Assembly (NCBI GenBank): GCA_009760855.2 | Contig: WPIO01000003.1 | Location: 4,624,001 to 4,688,000 of the forward strand | Origin: Cristatella mucedo | Lineage: Eukaryota > Bryozoa > Phylactolaemata > Cristatellidae | Length of the DNA stretch: 64,000 nucleotides | Direction of reading: 5' to 3' | Shown: one piece after another, positions 45,311 to 57,838 of the stretch | How positions within the stretch are numbered: position 1 is the first letter of the stretch | Layout of the letters: each line of letters begins with the position of its first letter | Notes under the pieces: generated by a model | Told to the model about the DNA's origin: nothing | Database searches by the model: none | Seen by the model: only the letters and a program-made list of their open reading frames with translations | Program-made: the position numbers and the translations under genes

Positions 45311-48300
45311 GCAGGATAAGCAGAAAATAATATATCTATGACGGTCGTTATGCTTGGCTGAACTTGATAAATGCAAAGAAGTATCAGGGCAGTCGGAAAA
45401 ATTAGTATAAGATTAGTTAAATGCTTTGATTTGGATATGAAGATCAGAATGAGATCATCCCTTACGTCCTCGAATACAGGCATTGAGTTGCTGCTTGGAA
45501 TTGAACCTTTTTATCCGTATCGTAAGCAAACGTACTTGATGTATTTTCTGAATTTCATCTATCATCTCTAATTACTATCAACTCCTGTCAAGCTCCTTTT
45601 GTTTTAATCCTGTATCACGGTAGTAGGAGTTATCCCTCAAAATGGCCGCTAATTGGGGGAGCTGTCCCTCCAAAGCATGTTTAAAAAATATTGTACGAAG
45701 ACGGGTTAACTGATTGGCATGAAAATTGGGACAAAGAACACTGGTACCATTAGCGATCGTTTGATATAATATATCTGATGTTTTGACCTTATGATGACCT
45801 TTAAAAGTCCAAGGTCACGTATAGGACTGCTGGTAAAAGGCAACTCCTCAGTTTTCCGGTCAGAACATTTTTTTTGTAGAAATATAGCAAACCAATCAAA
45901 AAATGCAAGACATTCCACTTGTCACTCCCCCCCACAAAAAACTTGAAAATTTTTTTTTGACATGTCAAACTGTTGACTGCCATCACGAACACAGCCCACG
46001 GACACTTTGTGACAGGCTCATTACATGCATACAAACCCATCATGCATACATGCCCATATTTGTAGATCAATTAATTTTTTTTTAACTAACTCATTTAAAT
46101 CAGCTTTACTTTGACGTAAGCAAGCCAGTGCACTAACAAAGGGCTCGGAAAGGGCATTAATTACAGCCATGGTTCAGAATCACTTTTCCGTGATCCGAAA
46201 CTGCGTCTTGTTGAAATATCGAGTTAAGTCTTTGCAGACGACCCCACTAATGGTTATCTGCATAGCACAGTAAAATCCTAGAAATCATATTTACAATATG
46301 GATAATCAACGTCAGAATTCAGAATAAAATGAATATTAATAAATGATAAATGAACACAAACCTAATTTAAACAGTATAAGTCAGTTTGTCCATGCATACC
46401 CAGCATCCTTACTGTACTCCTTTCTTTCTGGCTGAACATAATGATGCATACCATTATAGAAACACTCAAAAGTTAGAATTTCTGATTGAGAACTTCGCAA
46501 TAGTCAAATTGTCGTATGATAACCGAAAGAGTTTCGCTGTAATTGAAATGGATAGTCTATTCAAGGACAAATCAATATCGCTAAAATGCATCCATTTTCA
46601 CATTCATGTGCTATTTTAAGACTATTTATCCACATGTTGACTCTTATATTTTATCTGCATCTTAAAACCACTTTCAAGCTTTTAAAAATTGTGCTCTTAG
46701 CTCCGGTCATCGAATGCCCATTTTGCAATAACTACAACTAAACTACACCCTCATTTATCCCAGCATTCGCTCTAGTTCGTTATGAATGGTCGTCCATACG
46801 GATAGGCTTGCTGGAACTGTGCATGCTATCTTTACCATGTAGTTTCACTGTTCCTTATTTAGTTTACGTAACGTTCTAGATGAAGAGCGATTTCTATTTT
46901 TTTTACAATATTGTAGTATCATTATTATTGGTAGCTTAGAAACAAGTTACTTTCATGAGCTTAAAACTATACACTATTTCTGAAAGTCCGAACCGGGCAC
47001 TGAAACGTTTGCTGTTCCGAGATACTTGCCAGTTAATGAGCTGAAGATGGTACCGTGCTATGCCTACATGACCTGATTCTTTAAAAATCAATCACTCTCT
47101 ATGTGAGAGTTCTGGCTGATAATATTTTAATAATAATGCATACCATTTCTTATCTGACTTAGTAATTGAGAATATAAAATTTAGTAAGTTATCATAGCTA
47201 AACGGAAGACACCTTAATCGAAGTACTTACAATTCTATAGCAGGTTCCGACCTTTGGCTAGACATCTCCAGTTATGTCAACAAGATAAGTGTCCATATGT
47301 TTGCAACTAAGGTAGGAGTATAATCTATTCTACCGTTTTCCCTCAAAGATCGGGACTTGCGGATAATCTAGTTTGTTTTAGTAAAACGATACATCTGTCA
47401 CAATAAAAACCGCCAACCAAAGAGAGCCAAACTAATCAAATATGAGCTCAAATTCACTTTTAAAATAAAGTGAGAGAACGGTATATTGAAAAGCCGATAG
47501 ACTTTGACTTTTAGAAACTTGGTCATCTTTCGTCCAACTTAGCAAAACACATTGACCGGAGATATTTTAATTAGTGACTGTATCTTCAAAGTTTAGGATT
47601 GTCTGACATCCTTATATCCTCTTGTCTTATATGGGGAAATACTGGAATATCACAAAAAACACTCGAGCAAATTTTAATTTAACTAGTCGTCCCCCCAAAG
47701 ACATTACTTAGACAAGCAGCGAAAAGAAACGTAACATATCCGTTTTGATACCTCATTAAGTGAGATTTTTTAACCACTATAAAGTAGGCGATAAATATGA
47801 TGACATCACCACCAGGTTTTCTTAGGTGTATGCTAGTATAAAATAATAGGTCATTTAATTATGGTCACTTCAAGAACAGAAAAATGCAGGTAAATATCAC
47901 GTGTTAACACTAAACGTCATACATTGGCCCCTAATACTAAATTTAAAAAAAAGTACGGAACCAATACAGAATACAATTCCAAGTGTCGCTAGGGAACATA
48001 TCTTAGCTAATTTATTAAGAAATTTATTTTTGTGATAAATATACGCAACCAAACCAAGAATGAGCATGAACGACCACTAGGCATTGGTGAAAAACATATA
48101 TTTGCCGCCTACGCTCTCTGAATGGTCGAGCCTGATATAGCCATTCAAGTCCACACAAATAAGAGAGCTCTCAGAAATAGATAGGCCCAAAAGCTAATTA
48201 TTCACATGATGTCGTCATTTGAAATAGACGACAAGCAACAACCTCTCAAAAATGCTACCGACCAACCGCTTCAACGATCACCTAATCATGAACCTTTAAG

Positions 48301-48769
48301 AGCCAACTAATAAAATCGTACATTAACTCAATAAATACCTATTTTGTAAGGACAGTTGTATAAATTCAATTCTCTCTAAAGGTGTTGACATGTGGCTGAA
48401 TAAAAGAGGTCGAAATAAACCGATTCGAAAACCGTACCCGAATGGTGATGATATAATTTTTATGGCTCAAGTAGAAATGCGATAGCTGAGAAAAACGGTT
48501 ACTGTTTCAGTGTGGATTTTTGTAATTAAAAATAAAATAGCTGTCTGAGAGAAATAATCGACACCTACCTGGGTGGTTGTATACTAACGATAAGAGAACT
48601 TCCGTCGGCGGTGGTATGTACACTGTTGGGGGAGCTGGACGAGGCAAGTATAGCCGCGGACGCAAATCAAAATGATCCATTGCTAAAACAGTAAAAAAGG
48701 CAGAAATAAAGCTTAGATGAGCTCCAAGTTTTCGCGTTTAATGAGACACCAAACTCTCGTGACTTACGG
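45311..48769. other. Long AT-rich stretch without recognised features
   Basis: No LINE, SINE, RNA gene or convincing exon was found in ~3.4 kb. A few short open frames (for example 46386-46619 plus) have no splice or family support. It is either intron or intergenic. Confidence 0.45.
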
Positions 48770-49632
48770 TTTTCCTGTATAGATCGGTATAAATTAGTAA
48801 GAAAATCTTTGTGGCATCCTAAAGCATATTCATTGCAAATTCCGAGATACATGGATACGGTTCCAATAACTTTACAGAGCCCTAAGTTAGGTCTACGGCT
48901 AGAGCTTGACTGTGTCATTTTTTCTCTTTGCGTCTACCTTTACGGAGAACATCAAGATTCACCGAACAATACATTGGTCGCTTCAAAGGACTTGCGAATA
49001 TAAATGTTTATAAATTTATTCTGATAGCTAGACTCGCTGCTAATCTGGATCCTCAGAGAAAGCCAGTAAAATTGGCACCACGAGAATAAAGAAAGGTTGC
49101 AAATTTTAAGAGACCTGCTTTTTTTCTTGCTAATCTTTGAATTCAAACTTTCGTTTTATCTCAAGCCAGCTGGCACTAACCGTGGGGGTATTGCAAACGG
49201 TGGCTGACTCTTAATATTTGGACAATTCAGAACTCATGATTACAGGATTTTGGAAAGATCTGGAGCTATTGGTCATTAAATTTTGTTTTATACAATATTG
49301 TTTGAATGACTGTTTGATTAGCATTTTCCTTGTTGCTTCAGTATCTTACTACTAAATAATACAGGTAGGCTGAGGCTGATCGAGCAGTCTGATAAATGTG
49401 CCACATTGATGTCTTACCAGCTTTGAACACTGCTTGCAGTGGGGAATAGATTGCTGACTGCAGAACTCAAATGAAGGAACTATTATGTGAAGAGTAAACA
49501 CCTCAACCCAGAGTTGAGAACTGAGGCCACACGTAGTTAACTTTGGGGTCAAGATCGATTTCAAGCGTTCTTTTTGAGTCACTGAAATTTAAAACTGCAG
49601 TCAAGAGTAACTTTGTTGCCGTCTGCTAAAGT
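48770..49632 (-). pseudogene. Duplicated exon-like block, copy 1
   Basis: It matches 51040-51830 in the same orientation. On the minus strand it has several coding-like parts. The first, about 49.47-49.62 kb, is DGNKVTLDCSFKF then, in another frame, LEIDLDPKVNY, WPQFSTLG and YSSHNSSFI, broken by stops. The second, about 49.1 kb, is a hydrophobic segment (FFILVVPILLAF). The third, 48772-48920, is open in one frame (RRPNLGLCKVIGTVSMYLGI, ALGCHKDFLTNLYRSIQEN), followed by a consensus donor GTAAGT. The GN-V-L-C pattern is Ig-like. Stops inside the best-conserved frame argue that this copy is no longer functional. Confidence 0.5.
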
Positions 49633-49850
49633 AAGTTAAGCCTTAGTGTCCATGTGTGTTTTATTATACTTGGGCTTGAATATTTTGAAAGGATATCTGA
49701 AATGCTAATGCAGCCGTCGCGGATATACTTATAAGTTCCAGAAGTGAGCGGCCCAGAAAAAGTGTCATGACCTCCATTGAGTGAAAAATTATGAGACCTA
49801 CCAGCCTCACTAACTATCAGAACTACTCCCCCACCAAGCAAAGGATCGTA
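49633..49850 (-). CDS. Candidate coding segment, possible Fn3-like edge
   Basis: The minus-strand frame is open through GGGVVLIVSEAGRSHNF, GGHDTFSGPLTSGTYKYI and CISISDILSKYSS. The GPL-x-x-GT-Y pattern followed by a short gap and YSS resembles the E-F-G strands of extracellular fibronectin type III domains in receptor phosphatases and kinases. No clear acceptor was identified, so limits are approximate. Confidence 0.3.
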
Positions 49851-49989
49851 TAATCTGGTGTTGCGATTGGAATTGCATGGCTATGCTGTCATTGAGCATT
49901 CTAACACTAATAATTTCATCATGCTTCATTTGCCGCAAATATAAATTGCTTGAAAAGGCATTAGGTTTTCGGAGAGTGCCATATCTATG

Positions 49990-50051
<62 letters not shown>
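49990..50051. repeat. (TA)n microsatellite, ~62 bp
   Basis: A near-perfect TA tract, immediately before a LINE-A fragment. Confidence 0.97.
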
Positions 50052-50054
<3 letters not shown>

Positions 50055-50084
50055 CATTCTTATTACCTCGTTCCAAATCAAAAG

Positions 50085-50330
50085 AACTGGAGACCGTGCT
50101 TCAGTTCCTATGCTCGCAAACTCTAGAACTCACTATTGACGAATGTTGCAACGTTCTCTGACATGACGACGTTTAAAAGGAATCTTAAAACGCAACCACA
50201 TATTACAGCATTTTGTTGGTCTTTGTGATTTCATTCGCATGCAAATACCTGCTTAGGTTGTGCAGGCTGCATGCAGATGTTACAGCCAGTCATTTGGTAA
50301 CGCTTTCTATAGATCATCTGTAAATAACAT
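50085..50330 (+). mobile_element. LINE-A 3' fragment
   Basis: GGAGACCGTGCTTCAGTTCC, the KAWN-equivalent segment, TTAAAAGGAATCTTAAAACG and the 3' UTR, ending in a decayed hairpin. Confidence 0.75.
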
Positions 50331-51039
50331 ACAAAGAGATTTATTTTCAGAGGATTCAATGCAAGCAGATTAATATTAATTATATTATTGACGAAAATGA
50401 GAGCAAAAGATATCTCGACCATATTGCTCTTCCTTGGTTGAGTGTTTGTGTGCAGGTTTACCACCATGTGGTGCATTGCGTTTTTAGACTGGCTGTAACG
50501 GTGGGTCACTGTCTCGGAATCAGTAAAGCTCTCAGGCAGTCATTTGCCTTTGTACTTCTACATTAACCATGCAGGTTTCATAAACAGGCTAAATCCATTT
50601 CTTAAACAACGAGTACGATACGTTTGAGCCTGTTTTTATAGTGACTTTTGGGACAGCAACGCCAAATGACGTTACTTATGCACGAAAAACAAGCTTCCTT
50701 TTAATACAAATGATGTCAACCTGCGATTTTAATGCTCAGGCAGTTTCAAAATATTCCTGAATATGGATTGGGCTTCACGATAGAGAAACCGAAGTTTAAA
50801 CCTCCAGAAAACAAAAGGCAACACACCAGTTCTTTGACATGTGTACTCTGTAACGTGGTTTTTTAATTTACTCCTCTGTAAAATAGCTGTCTCATCTTGG
50901 CACAAGTATTAGCAGTCCTATGCTGTTACAAAGAGGCTGCCTACCTATTTTTCGGAATTCTTTGAAAGTGCAGCAGACTTAATCAAGAACCTGTGGGCGA
51001 AAGCTGTACCTCATGAACCTTTTTCTGATTCACATTGGT
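50331..51039. other. No recognisable feature
   Basis: Nothing supportable between the LINE-A fragment and the second duplicated block. Confidence 0.4.
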
Positions 51040-51830
51040 ATATTTGATCAAAATATTCATCGTTAACTCCTAAAGGATATTTGTTGAAGATTCCAAGGTA
51101 CTTGAGTAGGGTGCTCACAACCTAACAAAGCGATAAATGAAGTCTAAGGCTACAGTTTCAATGCCTCATTGTTTCTGTTTGCGTGTAACTTTACGGAGAA
51201 CAGCAAGATTCGCTGATCGATACGATGGTCGCTTCATACGCCTAACATAAAATCAGTTGTGGGAATGTATTCTGATCGCTAGGCTCGCTGCATATCTGAA
51301 TTCTCAGAGATAGCTAATAAGCCAAGCACTGTTAGAGTGAAGAAAGTTAGCATATTTTCAGACACCATCTTTCTTTTAATATTGTTATTTGGTGATTTCA
51401 GACTTTAACTTAATCTGTAAACAGCTGGCACAACCCTTGTGATACTCCAAACGGTGGTGTAACTCCAATATATGAAGAGTTTTTATCTGATGATTACATA
51501 ATTTAAAAAAATTGGGCCCATTGTTTAGTTCCCAACGTGTGCATGTAGGCTAATTGAGCAGCCCGATACAGGCGCCCATGCTAGTCTCATCACCACTCGA
51601 CACTGCTTGCAGTAGAAAATAGTTCGCATTCGACAGAACTCGTATGCACGAACTATTTTTCTGAAGAGTAAGCACCGTATCCACGTGCTGAGAACCAATG
51701 GTGTTTGTAGTTGTGTTTGGGGTTGAGACCGATTTCATGTGTTATTTTTGAGTGTAACAGAAGCTGAAAACTGCTGTTAAAACTAGCCCTATTGCCATCT
51801 ATTAAATCCACTGAACGACAGTGCTAAGTA
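51040..51830 (-). pseudogene. Duplicated exon-like block, copy 2
   Basis: Counterpart of 48770-49632. On the minus strand one frame reads IDGNRASFNSSFQLLLHSK, then EIGLNPKHNYKHHWFSARGY and GAYSSEK. A one-base shift gives NSSCIRVLSNANYFLLQAV. Downstream is a hydrophobic segment with a Met in front (MVSENMLTFFTLTVLGLLAI), then YLGIFNKYPLGVNDEYFDQI. Shared residues with copy 1 (EI-L-PK-NY, FS-G-G-YSS, YLGI-N-Y-LG) show a common coding ancestor. Frame breaks differ between copies. Confidence 0.5.
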
Positions 51831-52039
51831 GGCTAAATCTTCTTACATCAATACCGTTGTAATAAAAAAATGTAGCTCCGAATCTAGTAACGTTCACCGA
51901 GTTGTGGAAGTGTACTTTAGAGGTATTCTTGGCTAATAGATATGCTGGATGTTACCCACCATGCACAACCTCAGACTGACTAAAACTTAAGAGACACGTA
52001 CGGGTTTGTGAGACAATAATGTAGAGCAAAGTGCTTACG
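51831..52039. other. Spacer, nothing seen
   Basis: No feature recognised. Confidence 0.4.
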
Positions 52040-52500
52040 CTGACCCACAAGGCCCGCCACGGCTTGGCTCCTTCGTACTAAGCTGAACTGCCGCATCAGT
52101 TTCAGCCTGTTCGCGCCCTCAGGTCCTGTGTGGACAATAAATTAGCTGTCCCGTTCCTCTGCTTAAAGACAGTTGGCGACAGAAGCTTTAGCTCTGCAGG
52201 TCCAAGACTGTGGAACTCGCTTCCACAATTCTTACACAACGACATCTACTCTCCAACTGCCGACTATGTCACATCTTTTTCAGCGGTCCTGAACTGCTAC
52301 TTCTATGCTACTCACTACCTCAACTGCTCTCCTAACTCTGCTATGCTTCCCACTTTCTCTTTGTTGCGTGAGACGAAGTCTGTTGGCTACCGAATGCGTA
52401 CCGGAAGCCGCTTAGGCTGTGAGTGTGCTATACAAAACTCTCCTGCATAACACCCACATGGTCTTTATGACTTTGTGGAGTTACTGACGGAGATACAACA
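52040..52500 (+). mobile_element. LINE-B 3' fragment, well preserved
   Basis: Plus-strand C-terminus of ORF2 (DNKLAVPFLCLKTVGDRSFS, PRLWNSLPQFLHNDIYSP) followed by the 3' UTR with CCCACATGGTCTTTATGACT and an ACAACAACAAC-type tail. It is the clearest LINE-B 3' end in the window. Confidence 0.9.
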
Positions 52501-52618
52501 ACAACCGTATAAATTGGAGTTACAATTAGTGGTCTAACGCTGCTAAAAAGAATTCCCTATCCTATATGCTGCGGGCAGTAATAGTGCTCAATTTCTTGGA
52601 ATATTATTAATATCTTAC

Positions 52619-52785
52619 TCTTCTATGTTTCCCGATAGGTGTAGCCAATCGAACTGCTGAGGAACCTAAAACCTGAAAGCCAAGGGGGTTTAAAGAAACG
52701 TTGACGATAAGCTGCGAGCTGTTGTGATTGTCAAGCATAAAGAAGGAGACGAGCCTGCCAGAAACCGCACCAGCGATTAACGATT
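52619..52785 (-). CDS. Candidate minus-strand exon (phase 1 to 0)
   Basis: 167 bases after a strong acceptor (CCAAGGTTTTTTTCAG) and before donor GTAAGA. It encodes SLIAGAVSGRLVSFFMLDNH, then NSSQLIVNVSLNPLGF and AVRLATPIGKHRR, with two N-glycosylation sequons (NSS, NVS). An extracellular beta-rich segment is likely. A plus-strand frame overlaps, but its sequence is less protein-like. Confidence 0.42.
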
Positions 52786-52789
52786 CTGA

Positions 52790-53880
52790 AAAAAACCTTG
52801 GAATCCTCCTCATAGGAAACCATCCTGTTTTGGAGTTTTATAGGGAATATGTTTTCGTGTTGTGGGCTTCTATTTACAGACTTAGGGTTATGATATTTTA
52901 CTGGTCTACAATTATTACTCACTTATTTCATCATTCACGGATTAGTGATAAGGAGTGCCTTGAAAGATGTATGCTAAGCTTTGGAACCAGTTTTCATAGG
53001 TAGTTATCTCATTTAAACATACTATAGGCAACCCTAGAATGGACTCATCCAAGTTGGCTCGCTGATGAGCGACACCAATTTAAGTACACTTACTGAAGCT
53101 CTGTAGCCTTCGACACATCAAATAGGACTATCTTTCTAGTTCTTGTATTTGTTATAGCGAACTTATTAAAAGCTTGCGAGCAGGCTTGTCTGCTTAGATG
53201 CACCCATCATATTTGCTTAAATTCGTATAACGTGGTAATATTGCAATTTCGATAGATAAGGTTTACTTAGCGCTGCTATATACCAATAAACTTTCATTGA
53301 ATTTTCCATTTGAAGCGAAAGTGAAAAATTTCCGAATTGCCAAAAGATAACGCCAAGCAAATGACATTTAAAAACTTTGACTTCCATTATGGCATGGTGA
53401 CAAAGATAAATGGAAGAACCTCGAGAAAATATTCACTGTGAATGTACTTGCACGTTTTCATCATGGCATTTGTTTAGGGATTGAATGACAATGGTTCAAT
53501 ACTTTAAGCTTTACGAAATATATTCATGTAATCTGCTACCCTATACAACCTGGAAAAATAGTCGTTAGGTCAGCTGTAATGCAATTGCGTGCTCTATACA
53601 ATGACCAAATATACGTCAAAGAACTTTCTTATAATCAGGAAACGTTCATATCAACTGGTTAGTAATAACTTGCACAATAATGGCGTGCAAAAACACACAT
53701 AACCAATTATAAGGAAGTGACTAATGCCAATAGGAGCAAGTTGGTTTTAAGCATATTTTAAATGTCATGAAATAAGGAAGAAATTTTGAACTCTGTATTG
53801 AGTGAGTTTCCTGCTTTGGCTGCCCATGAACAAAAGACACAGCTAGCTCAGGATTTAAGAAATACATTGATCATAACTAT
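52790..53880. other. No recognisable feature
   Basis: AT-rich; no repeat or exon was identified. Confidence 0.4.
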
Positions 53881-53884
53881 GCAT

Positions 53885-54290
53885 CATTTAAGAACACATT
53901 TACTTTGTAAGCACTTTGCATGTGCTGCAAAGAAATTAAGACTAGATTGCTGTCGATACCATCCCGATTTCAGAATAAACAAAGTAGTTAAACTAGACAT
54001 TTACAGTGTTGACAAGTAAATGAGGTTAGTGATATGCTGCACAGTGTGAAGCCAGGGTAGCAAACAAAGGACGAATCCCAAGAACCTACCGAAAGGTGCA
54101 AGTAAAAAGCCTGTTGTTGGCTTCTTAATAAATGTCCTTAACCTAGGTCCTGTCCTGACGTCTCTGAGAAATGAGCTCCAGGCTTTTAGATGCGATTCAG
54201 GGGCGTCGTCTCTAATTGATTCAAAGTTCATCGAAAGTACTGCCAGCGATTTGAGTTGGACAAAGAGATTTAATACAAACAGCTTAATGC
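53885..54290 (-). mobile_element. LINE-A 3' fragment, decayed
   Basis: Hairpin remnant and GCTGCAAAG near 53930. The 3' UTR and KAWN-equivalent region follow (54.0-54.25 kb). Confidence 0.65.
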
Positions 54291-54304
54291 TGAGCTTGTT
54301 TCAT

Positions 54305-54432
54305 AAACAGTTAAGGTGCTCGCCCAGTCCATGGTCTGGTTGGGTTTGTGGGCTAGATCCCAGATGTATATGTGAGGCGCCTGAATAGAGATTAAGTTCT
54401 CTAAGGTTCGGTGCAAATGAATTATTAATTAT
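54305..54432 (+). mobile_element. SINE-1 copy
   Basis: Plus-strand copy. AAGGTGCTCGCC head, CTAGATCCC B-box-like region (decayed), GAGGCGCCTGAATAGAG, then AGATTAAGTTCTCT, identical to LINE-A over that segment. Ends in AATTATTAATTATAT. Confidence 0.8.
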
Positions 54433-54439
54433 ATATTAC

Positions 54440-57250
54440 CAGTATAACCATAATGACAATGCACTTATTAAAGTGCCCTCGTTGAGATTGCTGCAATGGA
54501 AGCATGATTGACCGGTGAGTGGTAGCATGGTGGATACACATCAAGAATAACAAGGGTTGGGGTGACTTACATCGGTCAGCATGCACTTACGGATAGTGGC
54601 AGCAAGAACTGTGTCAGCTATCGTATGCTCATAAAAATTTATCACAAGGAGCCGCTAAGTGCTATGATACATTGATGCGTTTTTACTTTTATTTTAACTT
54701 TGGAAGTCTGGAGATATCACAATGCATGTCAGGAGTGAGTTTGAGGATTAGGGAGCATTCGAACGATTACGACAATTTTCCTACGACAAGCCTGTGGAGA
54801 GAGCCGGTAGCACTATACCAAGGTGCCTGAGAATAAAATGACCGGGGAGTGAATAACGATACTTTAAAATCCAAACTCCAAATTTCCAGTGTTTGAAAAT
54901 GGATAAGACCTGACATCAGTGAAGCTTGCTACTGACAGCCAAAGTGTACACTTTTTTACTGACTGTAAGTGTCCGATTGCACTGACAGAAAGACTAACAC
55001 GGAATGGTTCATTTAGAATTCGAGTATGGATGTTACAACTGATTCAAGTAAGTTGGATGTATTATCACATAAAAATACTGTCAAATTCGAGCATTGCTAC
55101 GCAAAAAAATCATCATGTTTGACTTAGGAGCTTATCGGTCCTCTAGTGAGAAGTTGCTGTCGAACAAGAGACTAAAATAGAGGCCAATGTTACAGAAGAT
55201 AAGCCTATATAGTCAATTGGAGATGATATTGTTTCAAATTTCTTATATGGAGATGGTTTTCCTTATTATTTGGTTGATCACGACATCAGGAACAGCCAGA
55301 GGCTTTTAGCAGTTGAATAGCTAACGTCAACAATGCATTCAGCAAAAGATAATGGATAGCTTTAAGTGATAGAGCTTCGACAAAGTTCTAAGTTTAAGTG
55401 CAGCTGTATTGTATATTAATATAAGTTGCGGCATATATTTAGCTTAGCTGTAAAGGCAGCAACAACGAGCTTATGCACGGTGACAAGAAGTGGCCCTAGC
55501 ACAGAGTTAGGATTTAGCCCATACTTAAAGGGCTCCTCAAATGACCTTGCCAGTTCACATCCATAGTATGATCGGACTGAAGCAATCGCATTGATGTACC
55601 ATTATTACCTTGGAAAGATGAGAGGCACCCCAGAAGAATTGCACGATAACTATAATCAAATGCTGAGGTAAGAACGAACCACTCAATTTTACGAGAAAAT
55701 GTTGTCTTTTTTTCTGAGAAGGACTCTATGAGATGAAGCAATAATGATTCTGTAGAGAAGTCATCTATAAAACCAGACTGGAACCTACCAGAAGGTTTTT
55801 TATTTAATTTATTATTTTAATAGATCAACCCTCACTAGTTTTTATTTCTTTGATAGTAAATGACAGACTGCGAGGAATTTGCTCAGTTTCCTTTACCTTT
55901 ATCGTTGCTATGACTACTGGTACAACATATAAAGCTTTTTTTAAACGTGCAGGGACACAAACTGAGGCAAAAAACCTATCTACTAAATGAAATAACCATG
56001 CGATAAGAGGTGTGATTCATATACAACTTTAGGAATTAGGTTTTGAGAGGTAGTAGGTTCATTTGAATAGGAGAATTATTTTACAATGATCTCACTAATG
56101 GTGTCCTCGGTGACCTCATGTCTACTTGGCATTCACGAAATTGAGGGGTGTGAGTCTTATGTCCTATGGTGTATAGTTAGGTATACAGGTCCAGAGATAC
56201 TGCAGCTAGTTTACTTATGAACTCTCTGACCTCGTCTCTATTGCTGACAAAGAAGTTGTAAAAACAAAAGAATAGATAACCAACACAATCACTAGGTAAG
56301 AAGCTAAACTAATGAAGTTTAGGAGATGGTAGATGGCCTTCATATCAATTTTGGATAGCACAAATATGAATATACAACATTTTGTGGGAGGTTAACTTAG
56401 CCTGAACTAGGGTAGGTAGGGATAATACACAGTAGTTCTCGTATGCTTATCGATGGACATTTAGTACAGATCCTATTCGTATTTTCTAAAGCTTGTGCTT
56501 TTAAACATATCTAGCTTAAAATATACGCTAACCATAGGCCCTTTAAGAGCAGGTGCACGAAACTCCTAGTCAGAGAGGAAAGCTTGTGTGTGGGATTGCA
56601 TCTAACCAATGACAACTGGTCGGAAAAGGATTGAGCAACAGGGATGAAGAAGAAACTTTCGCATTGCCAGCCTCTTGTCAAGATTCCTATGGTTTTGCGA
56701 TTCTTAGATTTGATTGTATCTTCATGCAGTCATGTTAACATAACCCGGTGATAATCGATGATGAAGAGATGAACTTACCTTTAGAGAGTGTGTGATCGAG
56801 CATGTGAACTTGTTATGAGAAGGGTCGTGAATAGGAGCAACTAGAGCTAAACAGCCGGTCACTATGCTGAATATGAGATTTAATGTGCTAGCGGTGAAGG
56901 TGCTCAATATTTGACACCTATGTGCAACGTTTAAGCTGTAAGGAATAATTATATTCGGGAAATAAATGTTGAAATATCTTAGACTGAGGAAACATGGTTC
57001 TCTTGCATGCAAACTCAAACGGAGATTGGGAACAGCTGAAATTAACGAAGACCGGATGCCTTGGGAGCTGTCACTTACGGCTACCATTTCAAAATAGCTG
57101 TCGGCGGAAATACAAACTAGGGATTTGAAGAAATGCTTACAGAGGTATGCAGATTGTTTGAACTTGATCAAACCACTCACTATAGTTGAGATTTCACTAT
57201 TTTCAATAGATCTTTTACTTTTTAAGGAAGCAATGCAACCAAGAGTGACT
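54440..57250 (-). mobile_element. LINE-A copy, long but decayed, includes endonuclease
   Basis: The only LINE-A copy here that clearly reaches the endonuclease domain. The 3' UTR is at 54.45-54.66 kb, then the post-RT region and RT (to about 56.0 kb), linker, and endonuclease C-terminus in the open frame 56722-57180 (RYFNIYFPNIIIP, TASTLNLIFS, HDPSHNKFTCSITHSL). Compared with intact LINE endonucleases, GHTLDL has become ASTLNL. Frameshifts are scattered through RT, and no YADD box could be read. Confidence 0.75.
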
Positions 57251-57838
57251 TTGGTAATCGTTGGGCTCTACAACGATTTCCTCAAGATTCGTTTACAACT
57301 AACAGATCAAGATAATCATAAAGACTCGTGTCACTTACAGACAGTGATAAACAAAAATCAAGTCAAACTGGGATGACATTAATAATCTCTGACAATTAAG
57401 TTTTTCAACAACTGTGGGGCAGCTAAATTTTACCAGAGCTATTATTGTATGTGTAAGCACTATCTTTTAACAATTCGGACAAGCTACAAATGTAGTTATC
57501 TGACCATATCAACAATACGTGCAATCACCCTGATTGTGATTTAAATTGGGCCCTCTCCATCCATCAATATATCCACTTTCCTCGGCAGATATTTGTTACT
57601 GAGGTCGAAGACTTTGCAGCCAAAATTTATTTGATTCATCTGGTATCCTACTTAATAGACATTACCTTACCAAACATGCTTCCATCGTTTTCGCAAACGG
57701 CCAAGGGTTAAAGGATGTTAAGTTGAGCACTAGAGTGAATAGTTTGATATAGTTTGAAGTATGAACAAATGCAGTTCCCAAATAGATAACTCAAACTCGG
57801 AACAGCATTTTCTGATAAATAAGAAAATATATAATTCT
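57251..57838. other. Probably 5' LINE-A sequence or spacer
   Basis: Nothing is clearly recognisable beyond weak similarity to the N-terminal endonuclease at the left edge. Confidence 0.35.
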
